Below, piece by piece: positions 25,454 through 32,122 of a stretch of DNA of 32,122 nt. The DNA is from Pseudomonas sp. PB101 (lineage in GTDB: Bacteria > Pseudomonadota > Gammaproteobacteria > Pseudomonadales > Pseudomonadaceae): contig NZ_RWIR01000090.1 of NCBI RefSeq assembly GCF_009764265.1, forward strand, positions 1 through 32,122, written 5' to 3'. Within the stretch, counting starts at the first letter, position 1, and every line of letters starts with the position of its first letter. The notes under the pieces were generated by a model that was given only the letters and a program-made list of their open reading frames with translations, did not search any database and was not told where the DNA came from. The translations under genes were made by a program, and so were the position numbers.

Positions 25454-25481
25454 TGTGGGAGCGAGCTTGCTCGCTCCCACA
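25454..25481. terminator. Compact REP hairpin between convergent genes
   Basis: Perfect 13-bp arms TGTGGGAGCGAGC and GCTCGCTCCCACA with a TT loop. It lies between the Gly-rich gene (plus) and the LysR gene (minus), 33 and 21 nt from their stops. It probably ends or protects both transcripts. There is no long T-run, so factor-independent termination is uncertain. Confidence 0.6.
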
Positions 25482-25502
25482 ATGGTTTATATGAACAGTG
25501 CC

Positions 25503-26399
25503 TTACAACCCACCCTCAGACTGATCCAGTTCCTCGCGCAAAAAATCAACCAGCGCCTGCACTGGCCGCGAACCCTGCCGGTGTTGCGGATAGACCGCCG
25601 ACAACGTCAGCGGCTCCGGCCGCCAATCCCCCAGCACTTGCACCAGCCTTCCATCCTTCAGCGCCGAACCGACAATGAAGGTCGGCAAATAGGTGATCCC
25701 CAGGCCCGCAATGGCCGCATCCCTGAGCACCTCGCCATTGTTGACCCGCATCCGCCCGGTGACGTTGACCGTGAGCGGCTTGCCCTGCCCCGCAAAACGC
25801 CATTGCACCTGTCGACCATGGCCGTACGGCAGGCAGTCATGCCCGTGCAGATCCTCAGGCTTGCGCGGAGTGCCGCGCTCGGCCAGGTACGCGGGGCTGG
25901 CGCAGTACACCCGCTCAATGGAGGCAATGCGTCGGGCGATCAGTGTCGAGTCTTCCAGTGTGCCGATGCGTAACGCCAGGTCGTAACCTTCACCGAGCAG
26001 ATCCACAGGACGATCGCTCAAATCCATCTCCACCGTGACGTCGCGATAACGCTGCAAAAACACCGGCAACAGGCATCCCAGGTGCGCCAGTGCGAACGAC
26101 AGCGGCGCACTCACACGGAGGGTCCCGCGGGGCTCGGTGGTCTGGCCTGAAATGCCCTGCTCCACTTGTTCGACTTCGCCGAGCAGGCGCAAGGCCGATT
26201 CGTAATAGCTCTGTCCCAGCGGCGTGACATCCAGGCGCCGGGTCGAGCGATTGAGCAAGCGCACGCCCAGGCGTTCTTCGAGTTGCATCAAGCGGCGGCT
26301 GACAAACTGTTTGGACAGGCCCAGTTGATCGGCGGCAGCCGTGAAGCTGCCGGAGTCCATGACCTGGCAAAAAATACGCATATCTTCGAAGGGGTTCAT
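25503..26399 (-). CDS. LysR-family transcriptional regulator
   Basis: A 298-aa regulator with an N-terminal winged helix-turn-helix (MRIFCQVMDSGSFTAAADQLGLSKQFVSRRLMQLEERLGVRLLNRSTRRLDVTPLG, within about 7-65) and a substrate-binding domain (from about 90, RGTLRVSAPLSFALAHLG). The ATG at 26399 has GGAAG just upstream. It is divergent from the MscS-type channel gene, with a 135-nt shared promoter region, and may regulate it. The effector is unknown. It is of the CrgA-like/Gram-negative efflux-type LysR branch by the SKQFVSRRL helix, but I cannot name an orthologue. Nothing connects it to the secretion locus. Confidence 0.95.
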   Translation of the reverse strand: MNPFEDMRIFCQVMDSGSFTAAADQLGLSKQFVSRRLMQLEERLGVRLLNRSTRRLDVTPLGQSYYESALRLLGEVEQVEQGISGQTTEPRGTLRVSAPLSFALAHLGCLLPVFLQRYRDVTVEMDLSDRPVDLLGEGYDLALRIGTLEDSTLIARRIASIERVYCASPAYLAERGTPRKPEDLHGHDCLPYGHGRQVQWRFAGQGKPLTVNVTGRMRVNNGEVLRDAAIAGLGITYLPTFIVGSALKDGRLVQVLGDWRPEPLTLSAVYPQHRQGSRPVQALVDFLREELDQSEGGL

Positions 26400-26534
26400 T
26401 GTCACTTCCAGGTTGACAGTCAAACACTTTATAGCCGCTTTTTCCCTGCCTGGCACAGCATTAATCTTCGCTCACGGCGCTGAAACCGCCTTCCCCCGGA
26501 AGTAGCCGCGCACACCCTTAAATGGAGTTTCCCC

Positions 26535-27962
26535 ATGTCCTTGCTCCTCGATCATTTGCTCTCCCTGAGCGCCCTGCTGCTGGCCATCGACGCCCTGCTC
26601 TGGCACCTCGCGCCGTTCAAGCATCGCGTGATCCGGGTCGGGGTGCGCCTGGCGCTGTTCCTGCTGTTCAGCGCGGTGCTCATCAACGCCGGGGGCAGTC
26701 CGTTGCAGGCGCCGTTGTTTGCCGATGATCGCGTGGCGCAGCTGGGGGCCACGGCGCTGGGCATCCTGTGGTGGCTGTACGCGGCGCGGGTGCTCACCGA
26801 AGTGATCGGCCTGGTCCTGGTGCGGCGCATCGGCCACAGCGGCCGGTTGCTGCAGGATGTCATCGGCGCACTGGTGTTCCTGATTGCCGTCGTCGCCGCC
26901 GCCGGCTATGTACTGGAACTGCCGGTGAAAGGCCTGCTGGCGACCTCCGGCGTCGTCGCCATCGTGGTGGGCCTGGCCTTGCAGAGCACCCTGAGCGACG
27001 TGTTCTCCGGCATCGTACTCAACACCACCAAGCCGTATCAGGTCGACGATCGGGTTTCCATCGACGGCGTTGAGGGCAAGGTGCTGGACATCGACTGGCG
27101 CGCCACCCATCTGCTGACCAGCGCCGGCAGTACGGCCGTGGTGCCGAACTCGGTGGCGGCCAAGGCGAAGATCGTCAACCTCAGCCGCCCGTTCAATCTG
27201 CACGGCGTGTCGATCAGCATCCAGGTGCCCAACCACATCCGCCCGCGTCGGGTGCTCGATGCCCTGGACCGCACCCTTCAGGGCAGCAGCAGCCTGCTGC
27301 TCGATCCGCCGCCCAAAGCCGTGCTCAAGGAGGCCGGCGAAACCATGTCCGAATACGTGGCCAGCGGCTTCATCGCCGAGCTGGGCAAAAAGGGCGAAGT
27401 GCGCAATCAACTGTTCGACCTGGCCCATCGGCACCTTGAAGCGGCAGGCATTTCCCGGCAGCCCGATGGCGTGATCGAGCCGTCGACCCGCGCTCGGGCC
27501 TTGCTCGATGAAGTGAAAATCTTCCGCTCCCTGAGCGCCGAGGAACGGGATCGCCTGGCCCAGAACATGGTGGCGCAGCAGTACGCGGCCGGTGAGGTGG
27601 TGCTGGAACTGGAGGAAGTACCGGACAGCCTGTTCGTCATCGCCACCGGCGTGGTCAGCGCCACGGTCCCCGACGGCAACACGCAGATCGAAGCCGGTCG
27701 CATGGGCCCGAGTGAAGTCATGGGCGAACAGAGCATCCTCGCCGACACGCCGTCCCAGGCCCGCTTCACGGCCATGACTTCAAGCATCATTTATCGCCTC
27801 GACAAATCCCTGACCCGCCACTGCATGGAGCAACGGCGCGAAGTCGACCGGGCGTTGAACAAGCTGCAAGCGGTGCGCCAGCAGAACAGCCGGATGGCAT
27901 TGATGGCCAAACCGGTGGTGGTCAGGAAAGGTGGGTTTTTAAGCTGGTTGCAGAGTCGCTGA
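26535..27962 (+). CDS. MscS-type channel with C-terminal cyclic-nucleotide-binding domain
   Basis: A 475-aa inner-membrane protein. Four transmembrane helices fall at about 7-25, 33-52, 70-95 and 108-128; the pore helix and MscS signature is GLLATSGVVAIVVGLALQSTLSDVFSGIVL (about 135-165), followed by the beta domain (VDDRVSIDGVEGKVLDIDWRATHLLTSAGSTAVVPNS). A cNMP-binding domain spans about 330-440, with MGEQSILADTPSQARFTAM in the position of the phosphate-binding cassette. This is the bacterial cyclic-nucleotide-gated (bCNG) branch of the MscS superfamily, often weakly or not mechanosensitive. GGAG lies 7 nt before the ATG. It is divergent from the LysR gene. Confidence 0.93.
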   Translation: MSLLLDHLLSLSALLLAIDALLWHLAPFKHRVIRVGVRLALFLLFSAVLINAGGSPLQAPLFADDRVAQLGATALGILWWLYAARVLTEVIGLVLVRRIGHSGRLLQDVIGALVFLIAVVAAAGYVLELPVKGLLATSGVVAIVVGLALQSTLSDVFSGIVLNTTKPYQVDDRVSIDGVEGKVLDIDWRATHLLTSAGSTAVVPNSVAAKAKIVNLSRPFNLHGVSISIQVPNHIRPRRVLDALDRTLQGSSSLLLDPPPKAVLKEAGETMSEYVASGFIAELGKKGEVRNQLFDLAHRHLEAAGISRQPDGVIEPSTRARALLDEVKIFRSLSAEERDRLAQNMVAQQYAAGEVVLELEEVPDSLFVIATGVVSATVPDGNTQIEAGRMGPSEVMGEQSILADTPSQARFTAMTSSIIYRLDKSLTRHCMEQRREVDRALNKLQAVRQQNSRMALMAKPVVVRKGGFLSWLQSR

Positions 27963-27982
27963 TCCACTGTTCACACAAAACC

Positions 27983-28095
27983 CTGTAGGAGCGAGCCTGC
28001 TCCGGGCGGCGTTCCGACGATGGTGTGTCAGCCAGATTGGTTTTGACTGATACTCCATCGTCGGAACGCCGCCCGGAGCCGGCTCGCTCCTACAG
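27983..28095. repeat. Long REP pair between convergent genes
   Basis: Arms CTGTAGGAGCGAGCCTGCTC and the complementary 3' arm extend through GGGCGGCGTTCCGACGATGG and its complement, giving a stem of nearly 40 bp around a ~30-nt loop. It fills the 144-nt gap between the channel gene (plus) and the ycaC gene (minus) and likely ends both transcripts. Confidence 0.85.
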
Positions 28096-28106
28096 GTGCT
28101 GCGTAC

Positions 28107-28733
28107 TTACTGGGCGGTGAACTTGGTGTAGCTGTTGATCAGGTTGCGATAGTTCGGCAGGCGTTCGGACAGCAGGTTGGCCAGGCCTTCCATGTCGTTG
28201 CGCCAGTCGCCTTGCAGTTCGCAGGCCACGGAGAACCAGTTCAGCAGTTGCGCACCGGCGGCCGACATGCGCGCCCACGCCGCTTGTTGCACGGTGGTGT
28301 TGAAGGTGCCGGAAGCGTCGGTCACCACAAACACGTCAAAACCTTCGGCAATCGCCGACAGGGTCGGGAACGCCACGCACACGTCGGTCACCACACCGGC
28401 GATGATCAGTTGCTTGCGGCCGGTGGCCTTGATCGCCTTGACGAAGTCTTCGTTGTCCCAGGCGTTGATCTGGCCCGGGCGGGCAATGAACGGCGCGTCC
28501 GGGAACTGTGCCTTGAGCTCCGGCACGATCGGCCCGTTCGGACCGCTGTCGAAGCTGGTGGTGAGGATGGTCGGCAGTTTGAAGAACTTGGCGATGTCGC
28601 CCAGCGCCAGCACGTTGTTCTTGAACTCGTTGGGGGTGAAATCCTGTACCAGCGAAATCAGACCGGTCTGGTGGTCGACCAGCAATACCACGGCATCGTC
28701 TTTGTTCAGGCGTTTGTACGGAACGTTGCTCAT
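28107..28733 (-). CDS. ycaC: YcaC-type isochorismatase-family hydrolase
   Basis: A 208-aa cysteine hydrolase nearly colinear with E. coli YcaC: AVVLLVDHQTGLISLV (catalytic Asp), the Lys-containing segment DFVKAIKATGRKQLIIAGVVTDVCVAFPTLSAI (nucleophile Cys in TDVCV), and FDVFVVTDASGTFN. YcaC forms large octameric rings; its physiological substrate is unknown. The ATG has AAGGAG 6 nt upstream. It lies 69 nt after the amidohydrolase gene on the same strand, so it may be the last gene of that cluster or have its own promoter in the gap. Confidence 0.93.
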   Translation of the reverse strand: MSNVPYKRLNKDDAVVLLVDHQTGLISLVQDFTPNEFKNNVLALGDIAKFFKLPTILTTSFDSGPNGPIVPELKAQFPDAPFIARPGQINAWDNEDFVKAIKATGRKQLIIAGVVTDVCVAFPTLSAIAEGFDVFVVTDASGTFNTTVQQAAWARMSAAGAQLLNWFSVACELQGDWRNDMEGLANLLSERLPNYRNLINSYTKFTAQ

Positions 28734-28767
28734 TGGAAACTCCTTGATGGATGGTTGTCGCAGTCAG

Positions 28768-28795
28768 CGCCGACCTGTCGGGCCGGCGTTTTTTT
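28768..28795 (+). terminator. Hairpin plus T-run, plus-strand orientation
   Basis: CGCCGACC and GGCCGGCG pair with one mismatch around a 5-nt loop, followed by seven T. It would stop plus-strand transcription, but no plus-strand gene lies just upstream; on the minus strand it is a hairpin in the amidohydrolase-ycaC gap without a T tail. It may block antisense transcription entering the amidohydrolase gene. Confidence 0.4.
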
Positions 28796-28802
28796 GAATT
28801 CG

Positions 28803-30641
28803 TCAGAAGGCAAAACACGAGCAGCCAAAGGCGCCCCAGAAACCGGCGAAATCGCTGACCGGTGCGTTCGACAGGCGGGCCCGTTCATGGCTGTGGGAAT
28901 GCACCGCGCACGGCCCGCTGCAATGGTGAACCTGGGCCTGCATCGGCGAGGTCGGGCGCCAGTGGCCCGGCACCTTCACCACCGGCGACCAGTCCGGCAG
29001 CACCGGCACGCTGGGCGGCCCGAGCTTCTCGAAGTCACCGGCGCCGTACACGACCTTGCCGCCGACCACGGTCAACACCGACTCGATCCACTTGATCGCC
29101 TCTTCGTCGACACTGAAAAAATCCGCGCTCAGGGCGGCGACGTCGGCCAGTTGCCCGACCTTGATCTGGCCCTTCTTGCCTTGCTCCGACGAGAACCAGG
29201 CGCTGCCGTGGGTGAACAATTCCAGCGCAGTCAGGCGCGACAGGCCTTCGGCGTGCAACTCCAGACCGCCGACGGTGCGGCCACTGACCATCCAGTACAG
29301 CGAGGTCCACGGGTTGTAGCTCGACACTCGCGTGGCATCGGTACCGGCGCCGACCGGTACGCCCTCGGCCAGCATGCGCTTGATCGGTGGCGTGGCTTCG
29401 GCCGCTTTCGCGCCGTAACGCTCGACGAAATATTCACCCTGGAACGCCATGCGATCCTGAATCGCAATGCCGCCACCCAGCGCCCTCACCCGCTCGATGT
29501 TCTGCGGGGTGATGGTTTCGGCGTGGTCGAAAAACCACGGCAAGCCGTTGAACGGAATGTCGCGGTTGACCTTCTCGAACACGTCGAGCATGCGGCTGAT
29601 GGATTCGTTGTAGGTCGCGTGCAAGCGGAACGGCCAGCGTTGCTCCACAAGGTGACGCACCACCGGCTCCAACTCGGCTTCCATGGTTTGCGGCAGGTCC
29701 GGGCGCGGTTCAAGGAAGTCTTCGAAGTCCGCCGCCGAGAACACCAGCATTTCCCCGGCGCCGTTGTGCCGCAGGTAGTCATCGCCCTGGTGCAGCTTCA
29801 CGCTGCCGGTCCAGTTCTTGAAGTCGGTCAGCTCTTCCTTGGGCTTCTGGGTGAACAGGTTGTAGGCGATGCGCACGGTCAGTTGCTCATCCTTCGCCAA
29901 CTGCTCGATCACCTGGTAATCGTCCGGGTAATTCTGGAAACCGCCGCCGGCATCGATGGCGCTGGTCAGGCCCAGGCGATTGAGTTCGCGCATGAACTGA
30001 CGGGTCGAGTTGACCTGATACTCCAGCGGCAGCTTCGGCCCCTTGGCCAGCGTCGAGTACAGAATCATCGCGTTGGGCCGTGCCACCAGCATGCCGGTCG
30101 GCTCGCCATTGGCGTCGCGCACGATCTCGCCACCCGGCGGGTTCGGCGTGTCGCGGGTGTAACCGGCGACACGCAACGCGGCGCGGTTGAGCAAGGCGCG
30201 GTCGTACAGGTGCAGCACGAACACCGGCGTGTCCGGTGCCGCCTGGTTGAGCTCCGCCAGGGTCGGCATGCGCTTCTCGGCGAACTGGAATTCGTTCCAG
30301 CCACCGACCACCCGCACCCACTGTGGCGTCGGCGTGCGGTCCGCCTGATCCTTGAGCATGCGCAAGGCGTCGGCCAGGGACGGCACGCCTTCCCAACGCA
30401 GTTCGAGGTTGTAGTTCAAGCCGCCACGGATCAGGTGCAGGTGCGAGTCGTTGAGCCCGGGGATCACACAACGGCCCTTGAGGTCGATGACCTGGGTGTT
30501 CGAGCCCCGCAGGGCCATGGCCTGGGCATCGTTGCCGACCACGACAAAACGCCCGTCGCTGATCGCCACGGCGCTCGCGAGCGGTTTCTCACGGTCAACG
30601 GTATGGAATTGACCATTGAACAGAATCAGATCGGCGTTCAT
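28803..30641 (-). CDS. YtcJ-like metal-dependent amidohydrolase
   Basis: A 612-aa amidohydrolase-superfamily enzyme (amidohydrolase_3 class). N-terminal beta sandwich (LILFNGQFHTVD), metal ligands HLH (about 67-69) in GLNDSHLHLIRGG, TIM-barrel motifs (LHATYNES, WFFDHAETI) and the terminal Asp in GAGTDATRVSSYNPW, then the closing sandwich (GKKGQIKVGQLADVAALSADFF). The last ~40 residues are a Cys/His-rich tail (HHCSGPCAVHSHSH and GCSCFAF). Substrate unknown; relatives are annotated as exoenzyme-regulatory or N-substituted formamide deformylases with little proof. The start is taken as ATG 30641, GAGG at 7 nt, overlapping the upstream stop as TGATG; a GTG 3 nt upstream is possible. Confidence 0.9.
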   Translation of the reverse strand: MNADLILFNGQFHTVDREKPLASAVAISDGRFVVVGNDAQAMALRGSNTQVIDLKGRCVIPGLNDSHLHLIRGGLNYNLELRWEGVPSLADALRMLKDQADRTPTPQWVRVVGGWNEFQFAEKRMPTLAELNQAAPDTPVFVLHLYDRALLNRAALRVAGYTRDTPNPPGGEIVRDANGEPTGMLVARPNAMILYSTLAKGPKLPLEYQVNSTRQFMRELNRLGLTSAIDAGGGFQNYPDDYQVIEQLAKDEQLTVRIAYNLFTQKPKEELTDFKNWTGSVKLHQGDDYLRHNGAGEMLVFSAADFEDFLEPRPDLPQTMEAELEPVVRHLVEQRWPFRLHATYNESISRMLDVFEKVNRDIPFNGLPWFFDHAETITPQNIERVRALGGGIAIQDRMAFQGEYFVERYGAKAAEATPPIKRMLAEGVPVGAGTDATRVSSYNPWTSLYWMVSGRTVGGLELHAEGLSRLTALELFTHGSAWFSSEQGKKGQIKVGQLADVAALSADFFSVDEEAIKWIESVLTVVGGKVVYGAGDFEKLGPPSVPVLPDWSPVVKVPGHWRPTSPMQAQVHHCSGPCAVHSHSHERARLSNAPVSDFAGFWGAFGCSCFAF

Positions 30642-31249
30642 CACGGTTCCTCGTGCGAAGTAGTAGGAGACAGCCAGGGCTCGAACAGGCGCGTCGCCAT
30701 GGGCATGAAGAGGTAGACCACCGACACCACGATGGTCAGGGTGATCAGGAACGTGGCCACCACGTAGCTGGAAAGAAAACTGTTGAGCCCAAGCAACGGC
30801 CCCCAGAGCAGCGGCACCAGCAAGGTGTGCGGCAGGATCACCAGCAGCGTCACCACGGCCTGCTTCCAGCGCGGCGGTGGCGTCCCGGCTTCGGCCTGGG
30901 GCGAGAACCAGAACTCGTTGAGCGGATTGACCTCGGTCTGGTCACCGTCGGCCAGCATCGGTGCGGCTTCGTCGACCAGCGCCTGGCGCTGCGGCGAGTC
31001 GAGCCAGTTCTGCATCGCCTCGGTCGAGCAAAAACGCAGTACGCAGGTGTAGCTGTCGAGCCCTGCGTTCTTGCCGCGCACCACATCCACCCCCAAGTGC
31101 CCGACGTTCTGCGCGGCCACCCTGACGATGTTGCGCAGCCAGGCTTCATAAGGCACTTCGAAACCGGCCTTGACCCGGTGCTTGACGATCAGGGTCACCA
31201 CCTCGTCAGGCCCGGGACTTGCAGGCTCGCGGCGATTGAGTTCAGACAT
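30641..31249 (-). CDS. Antibiotic-biosynthesis-monooxygenase-like protein with two membrane helices
   Basis: A 202-aa protein. The N-terminal ~110 residues form an ABM (dimeric alpha-beta barrel) domain: VVTLIVKHRVKAGFEVPYEAWLRNIV and LRFCSTEAMQNWLDSPQRQALVDEA. The C-terminal part has two transmembrane helices (about 133-155 and 165-188; VILPHTLLVPLLWGPLLGL, FLITLTIVVSVVYLFM). This ABM-plus-membrane architecture occurs in many proteobacteria with no assigned reaction. The ATG at 31249 overlaps the DoxX stop by 8 nt, with GGAG upstream; it overlaps the amidohydrolase start, so the three genes are translationally coupled. Confidence 0.87.
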   Translation of the reverse strand: MSELNRREPASPGPDEVVTLIVKHRVKAGFEVPYEAWLRNIVRVAAQNVGHLGVDVVRGKNAGLDSYTCVLRFCSTEAMQNWLDSPQRQALVDEAAPMLADGDQTEVNPLNEFWFSPQAEAGTPPPRWKQAVVTLLVILPHTLLVPLLWGPLLGLNSFLSSYVVATFLITLTIVVSVVYLFMPMATRLFEPWLSPTTSHEEP

Positions 31250-31658
31250 AACGCAAGGCTCCGGCAAAACGGACATTGAGCGCCAGCCGTCCCGGCCCGG
31301 CGATGAAAATGCTGGTGAACACGATCAGTAACAGCCAGCCGAACTGGCCTTCAAAGAGCGTCCACTGCGGATGCACGATCAGCATCGACACCCACAGCAA
31401 AAACAGAATAGGCAAACACGCCAGACGCGCCAGCGACCCGACGACGATCAGCAGTGGGCACACCACCTCGGCGAAAATCGCCAGCATCAACGTCAGGTTC
31501 GCGCCCAGATGGAAAGGGTCTTCGATGTTCTGCAACTCAGCACTGTAGTGCAGCAGCTTGGGCAAACCGTGCACCCACACCAGGAACAACCCGCCGCTAA
31601 CCCGCAGGAACAGCAGCCCCCAGTCTTGCGCCCGATCATCGCGTCGCGAAGCGTCCAT
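31242..31658 (-). CDS. DoxX-family integral membrane protein
   Basis: A 138-aa four-helix membrane protein of the DoxX family: GLLFLRVSGGLFLVWVHGLPKLLHY, then FHLGANLTLMLAIFAEVVCPLLIVVGSLARLACLPILFLLWVSMLIV and a final helix near 105-125. The HG-PKL segment and the AEV-CP helix are family features. It is the first gene of the DoxX / ABM / amidohydrolase cluster. DoxX proteins are linked to redox or detoxification processes; the reaction here is unknown. Confidence 0.9.
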   Translation of the reverse strand: MDASRRDDRAQDWGLLFLRVSGGLFLVWVHGLPKLLHYSAELQNIEDPFHLGANLTLMLAIFAEVVCPLLIVVGSLARLACLPILFLLWVSMLIVHPQWTLFEGQFGWLLLIVFTSIFIAGPGRLALNVRFAGALRYV

Positions 31659-32122
31659 GGCCTACCCGCACAAATGAAAAACCACCGGCGTCGATGCGCC
31701 GGGACAGGACTTGATAGTGCCGGGACCGGGGGAGGAAAAATTGAATGTACGTGCTCTGTTTGCGGGAAGACCGAGAGCGACCAAACGACATGGAATCCTG
31801 TGGGAGCGAGCCTGCTCGCGATAGCGGTGGGTCAGCCAACATCTCTTTTGAATGTGCCGGCCTCTTCGCGAGCAGGCTCGCACCCACAATTGGATCGGGT
31901 ACATCTGAGAAAGATTGGGTGGCTGTCAGGCCGCCATCGCTGGCAAGCCAGCTCCTACAGTTGATCGGCGTACGCCCATGCTCTTCACCACTCATCAGGC
32001 CGAGCGTTAGCTCGCCTGCAGCTCTTGATCTTGATCCACCCGCCCCCTCGGAAGGCTGAGCGGAGGTGTTCATCCGGGGATTGGCGCGCAGCGCCGTTCG
32101 ACGCAGTCGAACTCATCGCATG
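31659..32122. repeat. REP-rich noncoding end of the window
   Basis: No credible gene. A REP pair occupies 31798-31889 (arms TGTGGGAGCGAGCCTGCTCG and its near-complement), and a single REP-like unit lies at 31930-31960 (ATCGCTGGCAAGCCAGCTCC). From about 32015 to the end there is sequence (GCTCTTGATCTTGATCCA, then CCGGGGATTGGCGCGCAG) that looks like another dispersed pseudomonad intergenic repeat; that last point is from memory and weak. The promoter of the DoxX cluster must lie in 31659-31790. Confidence 0.7.

Noticed and set aside
24854..25480. Minus-strand 208-codon frame opposite the Gly-rich gene
   Set aside because: It is Ala/Thr/Val low-complexity, the mirror of the Gly codon tract, has no ribosome site and reads through the REP hairpin.
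28212..30716. An 834-codon plus-strand frame opposite ycaC and the amidohydrolase
   Set aside because: It runs across two well-supported minus-strand genes and their gap, and has His/Arg/Val-rich composition typical of antisense frames in GC-rich DNA. Similar shadows at 3375-5006, 7534-9183, 10909-12570 and 13052-14482 were dropped for the same reason.

Overview
The window looks like a chromosomal segment of a fluorescens-type Pseudomonas. It is GC-rich, carries many REP/REPIN hairpins of the TGTGGGAGCGAGC family, and its YcaC-type hydrolase, LysR, DoxX and MscS genes are all of pseudomonad character. The species call is an inference; no rRNA or marker gene is present.

Positions 180-24475 hold one large export and metal-oxidation locus. 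Its core is a giant secreted multicopper oxidase (MCO, 1945 aa, 15992-21829) of the Mn(II)-oxidase type (MnxG/MofA/McoA-like). Behind it on the minus strand lie an anchored YVTN beta-propeller protein, two Sco1/SenC copper chaperones, a cytochrome c/periplasmic-binding-protein fusion and a PpiC prolyl isomerase. A second minus-strand operon (180-9816) encodes a stand-alone receiver protein, a GspE ATPase, PilM/N/O-like proteins in place of GspL/M, a GspC-like protein, a secretin lipoprotein, three minor pseudopilins and finally csgE, csgF and csgG, the curli export apparatus, with no csgA or csgB. A lytic transglycosylase (minus strand) and gspG-gspF (plus strand) diverge at 22644-22838 and complete the atypical type II secretion system (T2SS). 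After gspF comes a secreted Gly/Asn/His/Asp-rich protein with a 12-residue tandem repeat, a candidate export substrate.

Regulation appears shared. Sigma-54 (-24/-12) promoters precede the MCO operon (TGGCATG-N4-TTGCT), the receiver/T2SS/Csg operon (TGGCATG-N4-GTGCG) and the transglycosylase (CGGCACA-N4-TTGCG). The first two have upstream copies of an 18-bp palindrome, TTCCCC-N6-GGGGAA, at enhancer distance, and the MCO promoter also has a consensus IHF site between promoter and palindrome. This fits control by an NtrC-family activator encoded elsewhere; MnxR of P. putida is a known regulator of this class for Mn oxidation.

Working model (inference): the oxidase is exported to the periplasm, folded with help from PpiC, loaded with copper by the Sco proteins, connected to electron carriers through the cytochrome fusion, and moved across the outer membrane by the T2SS. 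CsgEFG exports a second, probably unfolded partner, possibly the Gly-rich repeat protein, to make an extracellular matrix or scaffold.

The right side (25503-31658) is ordinary accessory content: a LysR regulator divergent from an MscS-type channel with a cyclic-nucleotide-binding domain, then a minus-strand cluster DoxX / antibiotic-biosynthesis-monooxygenase-like membrane protein / YtcJ-like amidohydrolase / YcaC hydrolase. Both window ends are REP-rich noncoding DNA. No tRNA, rRNA, CRISPR array, transposase or phage gene was seen.
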